A stretch of 64,000 nucleotides of DNA from Cellulophaga lytica DSM 7489. GTDB lineage: Bacteria; Bacteroidota; Bacteroidia; Flavobacteriales; Flavobacteriaceae. The DNA lies in NCBI RefSeq assembly GCF_000190595.1, contig NC_015167.1, positions 3,394,501-3,458,500 on the forward strand, in the 5' to 3' direction. The notes below the pieces were generated by a model. That model was not told the DNA's origin and did no database searches. It saw only the letters and a list, made by a program, of their open reading frames with translations. Shown here in pieces: positions 61,641 to 64,000 of the stretch. Each line of letters opens with the position of its first letter. The first letter of the stretch is position 1. Made by a program: the position numbers and the translations under genes.

Positions 61641-64000
61641 ATGGCAAAAAAGACTACTAAAAAGAAAGCAGCTACTCCTAAACAAAAACGCAGTTTTGGC
61701 TTATCTAAACAAAATAAAATATTGTTAGGTAGTGTTATAATGCTTTTTGCTATTGCGCTGTTTTTTTCTTTTACATCTTTTTATTTTACGTGGCAAGATG
61801 ACCAAAGCTTGCTGTCTGAATTTGCAAACAGAAATGAACAAGCTAAAAACTTACTAAATAAGTTTGGCGCTAGTATTGGACATTTGTTTTTATACAAAGG
61901 GTTTGGTGTTGCATCTTTTGTTTTTCCTGTTTTGTTATTTTTATCAGGATTAACATTATTTTTTAGTCTACCTAAAAAAGGACTCGTAAAAAAATGGATA
62001 TGGGGCTTAATATTTATTTTATGGTTTTCTGTGGCTTTTGGTTTTTTTGCTGAAAAATGGCCGCTTTTAGGAGGTTTAGTTGGTTTTGAAATGAATGATT
62101 TTCTGCAAGACTATACTGGTAAAATTGGTGTACTACTTCTTTTAATTTTTGGGTTGATATTTATTTTAGTAAGGCTATTTAAATTTACTCCAGAAAGCAC
62201 CTTACAATACTTTAAACAGAAAAAAGCTGCATTAACAGATGAGTTAAACAATTCTGGCGATGATGAAAATTCTTCTGCAAATGCTACAAGCAAACAAACG
62301 GCAGAAACAGTTGAAGAAGCTACTGTAGAAGAAACTCCTGTTGTTGTAGATACTTATACTCACAAAGAAGAAATACCTCCAATAGAAAAAGAAGAAGTAC
62401 CTGCAAATGATGGTTTTGAAGTTACTGTTGCTGAGGATGAAGAAAACGTAGAAGAAAGCCTAAATATTGAGGTAGAAAAAATTACCGAAGAAAAAGAAGA
62501 AATAGATAACCTAGCAGACAAGTTAGTTGATGATTTTGGTGAGTTTGACCCTACTTTAGAGCTAGCAAACTACAAATTTCCACATATAGATTTGTTAGAT
62601 CAACACGGAGCAGGTGGCGGAATAACAATTAACCAAGAGGAATTAGAGGAAAACAAAAATAAAATTGTAGAAACTCTTAAAAACTACAAAATAGGAATTG
62701 CACAAATTAAAGCCACTATAGGACCTACAGTTACACTGTATGAAATTGTACCAGATGCTGGTGTGCGTATTTCAAAAATTAAAAATTTAGAAGATGATAT
62801 TGCATTATCATTAGCTGCATTAGGAATACGTATTATAGCTCCAATACCAGGTAAAGGAACTATTGGTATAGAGGTTCCTAACAAAAATCCTTCTATAGTA
62901 TCTATGCGTTCTGTAATAGCAAGTACAAAATTTCAGAAAGCAGAAATGGAACTGCCAATTGCTTTTGGTAAAACCATTAGTAATGAAACTCTTGTGGTAG
63001 ATTTAGCTAAAATGCCTCACTTGCTTATGGCAGGTGCTACAGGTCAAGGTAAATCTGTTGGTTTAAATGCTGTATTAACATCTCTCTTATATAAAAAGCA
63101 TCCGGCAGAGGTTAAATTTGTATTGGTAGATCCCAAAAAAGTAGAACTAACGCTATTTAATAAAATAGAGCGCCACTTTTTAGCCAAACTGCCAGACTCT
63201 GAAGATGCCATTATTACAGACAATGCAAAAGTTATAAATACATTAAATTCTCTTTGTATAGAGATGGATAACAGGTACGAACTGCTAAAAGCTGCAATGG
63301 TACGTAACCTAAAAGAATACAATGCTAAATTTAAGGCTCGTAAACTAAATCCTAATGATGGACATATGTTTTTACCATACATTGTATTGGTAATAGATGA
63401 GTTTGCAGATTTAATTATGACCGCTGGTAAAGAGGTAGAAACACCTATTGCTCGTTTAGCACAATTGGCCAGAGCCATTGGTATTCACCTAATTATAGCT
63501 ACACAAAGACCATCTGTAAATGTAATAACAGGTATTATAAAAGCCAATTTCCCGGCACGTATTGCGTTTAGAGTTACTTCTAAAATTGACTCCAGAACTA
63601 TTTTAGATGCACAGGGTGCAGACCAATTAATTGGTCGTGGAGATATGCTTTACACACAAGGTAATGATGTTATACGTGTACAATGTGCTTTTGTAGACAC
63701 CCCAGAGGTAGAAAAAATTACAGGTTATATAGGATCACAAAGAGCATATGCAGAGGCACTTTTACTGCCAGAATATGTAGGACCAGATGACTCTGGCACA
63801 AGTATTGATAATAACATAGCAGATCGTGATAAATTATTTAGAGAAGCGGCAGAAGTAATTGTAATTGCACAACAAGGTTCTGCGTCTTTAATACAACGAA
63901 AACTAAAATTAGGATATAACAGAGCAGGTAGAATTATAGATCAACTAGAAGCTGCCGGCATTGTTGGTCAGTTTGAAGGTAGTAAGGCAAGGCAAGTTTT
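61641..64000 (+). CDS. ftsK: FtsK/SpoIIIE-type DNA translocase, C-terminus cut by the window edge
   Basis: The frame opens at ATG 61641 and is open to the window end, 786 codons, with no stop seen. After a lysine-rich start there are four membrane helices (about 25-175), then an acidic linker (about 205-300, many Glu-Glu pairs). The RecA-like motor follows, with Walker A GATGQGKS (about 465-472) and Walker B VLVIDEFADL (about 580). The gamma winged-helix domain near the edge reads KLKLGYNRAGRIIDQLEAAG. The protein pumps DNA at the division septum and activates XerCD. Only a few C-terminal residues should be missing. Confidence 0.95.
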   Translation, partial: MAKKTTKKKAATPKQKRSFGLSKQNKILLGSVIMLFAIALFFSFTSFYFTWQDDQSLLSEFANRNEQAKNLLNKFGASIGHLFLYKGFGVASFVFPVLLFLSGLTLFFSLPKKGLVKKWIWGLIFILWFSVAFGFFAEKWPLLGGLVGFEMNDFLQDYTGKIGVLLLLIFGLIFILVRLFKFTPESTLQYFKQKKAALTDELNNSGDDENSSANATSKQTAETVEEATVEETPVVVDTYTHKEEIPPIEKEEVPANDGFEVTVAEDEENVEESLNIEVEKITEEKEEIDNLADKLVDDFGEFDPTLELANYKFPHIDLLDQHGAGGGITINQEELEENKNKIVETLKNYKIGIAQIKATIGPTVTLYEIVPDAGVRISKIKNLEDDIALSLAALGIRIIAPIPGKGTIGIEVPNKNPSIVSMRSVIASTKFQKAEMELPIAFGKTISNETLVVDLAKMPHLLMAGATGQGKSVGLNAVLTSLLYKKHPAEVKFVLVDPKKVELTLFNKIERHFLAKLPDSEDAIITDNAKVINTLNSLCIEMDNRYELLKAAMVRNLKEYNAKFKARKLNPNDGHMFLPYIVLVIDEFADLIMTAGKEVETPIARLAQLARAIGIHLIIATQRPSVNVITGIIKANFPARIAFRVTSKIDSRTILDAQGADQLIGRGDMLYTQGNDVIRVQCAFVDTPEVEKITGYIGSQRAYAEALLLPEYVGPDDSGTSIDNNIADRDKLFREAAEVIVIAQQGSASLIQRKLKLGYNRAGRIIDQLEAAGIVGQFEGSKARQV

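Noticed and set aside
63044-63478. 144-residue open frame on the minus strand inside ftsK
   Set aside because: It is antisense to the FtsK motor domain, whose Walker motifs are conserved on the plus strand, and shows no coding features of its own.
1-64000. CRISPR arrays, insertion sequences, prophage genes, tRNA or rRNA genes
   Set aside because: I looked for regularly spaced repeats, transposase or integrase motifs and cloverleaf-like GC-rich stretches in the intergenic regions and saw none.

Overview
The window looks like a stretch of ordinary chromosome from a flavobacterium (Bacteroidota, probably Flavobacteriaceae). The DNA is strongly A+T-rich. Several genes are preceded by the Bacteroidota promoter pattern TTG-N19-21-TAnnTTTG. 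It carries family hallmarks: SusC/SusD-type outer-membrane proteins, STN-domain receptors with FecR/ECF regulators, a GLPGLI protein, lipoproteins with a Bacteroidota-style signal, and small conserved proteins I associate with flavobacteria. I see no insertion sequences, phage genes, CRISPR arrays, tRNA or rRNA genes. Both ends are cut: the left edge clips a minus-strand gene that is probably proline dehydrogenase, and the right edge clips ftsK just before its stop.

Layout. 1-5.1 kb: aroB, a small conserved gene, a DinB-fold protein, an Lrp regulator, an M14-type zinc peptidase, an HTH regulator with repeated palindromes upstream, and a small lipoprotein. 5.1-12.1 kb (minus strand): a sterol desaturase/fatty acid hydroxylase-type enzyme, topoisomerase IV parC-parE, and ychF. 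12.1-20.2 kb: a TonB-dependent receptor, a ferredoxin divergent from a LuxC-type acyl-CoA reductase followed by serC and serA, then a DUF937 protein, a lipoprotein and a small membrane protein. 20.3-29.7 kb: a complete cell-surface signalling and uptake locus (ECF sigma, FecR anti-sigma, STN-SusC, SusD, a metallophosphoesterase and an orphan surface lipoprotein). 29.8-32.7 kb (minus): folE, two small membrane proteins, a sulfite-oxidase-type molybdoenzyme and its cytochrome c. 32.9-34.9 kb: an ABC ATPase, a CPBP protease and a TIGR02757 protein.

34.9-38.5 kb (minus): a 5-oxoprolinase operon pxpABC headed by an Nramp-fold transporter that has lost the usual metal-binding residues. 38.5-42.1 kb: a GLPGLI protein paired with a TonB-type barrel. 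42.1-49.4 kb (minus): yifB/comM, a penicillin acylase homologue, tilS, pabB and an NADPH-dependent FMN reductase. 49.5-53.4 kb: a membrane acyltransferase, a double CDGSH protein, thiD, and lpdA convergent with thiD. 53.5-57.0 kb: an Lrp regulator divergent from a methionine gamma-lyase-type enzyme, then an NhaC-type antiporter. 57.1-61.2 kb is a peroxide-defence cluster (AhpC-type peroxiredoxin, thioredoxin, small partner, ankyrin protein, catalase, thiol peroxidase). dgkA and ftsK end the window.

Most genes are housekeeping. The two places most worth following are the signalling-controlled SusCD/phosphoesterase locus, which has no glycan-degrading enzyme, and the metal-site-less Nramp protein in the oxoprolinase operon, which may carry 5-oxoproline or a related organic substrate. 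Neither function can be proved from the sequence alone.
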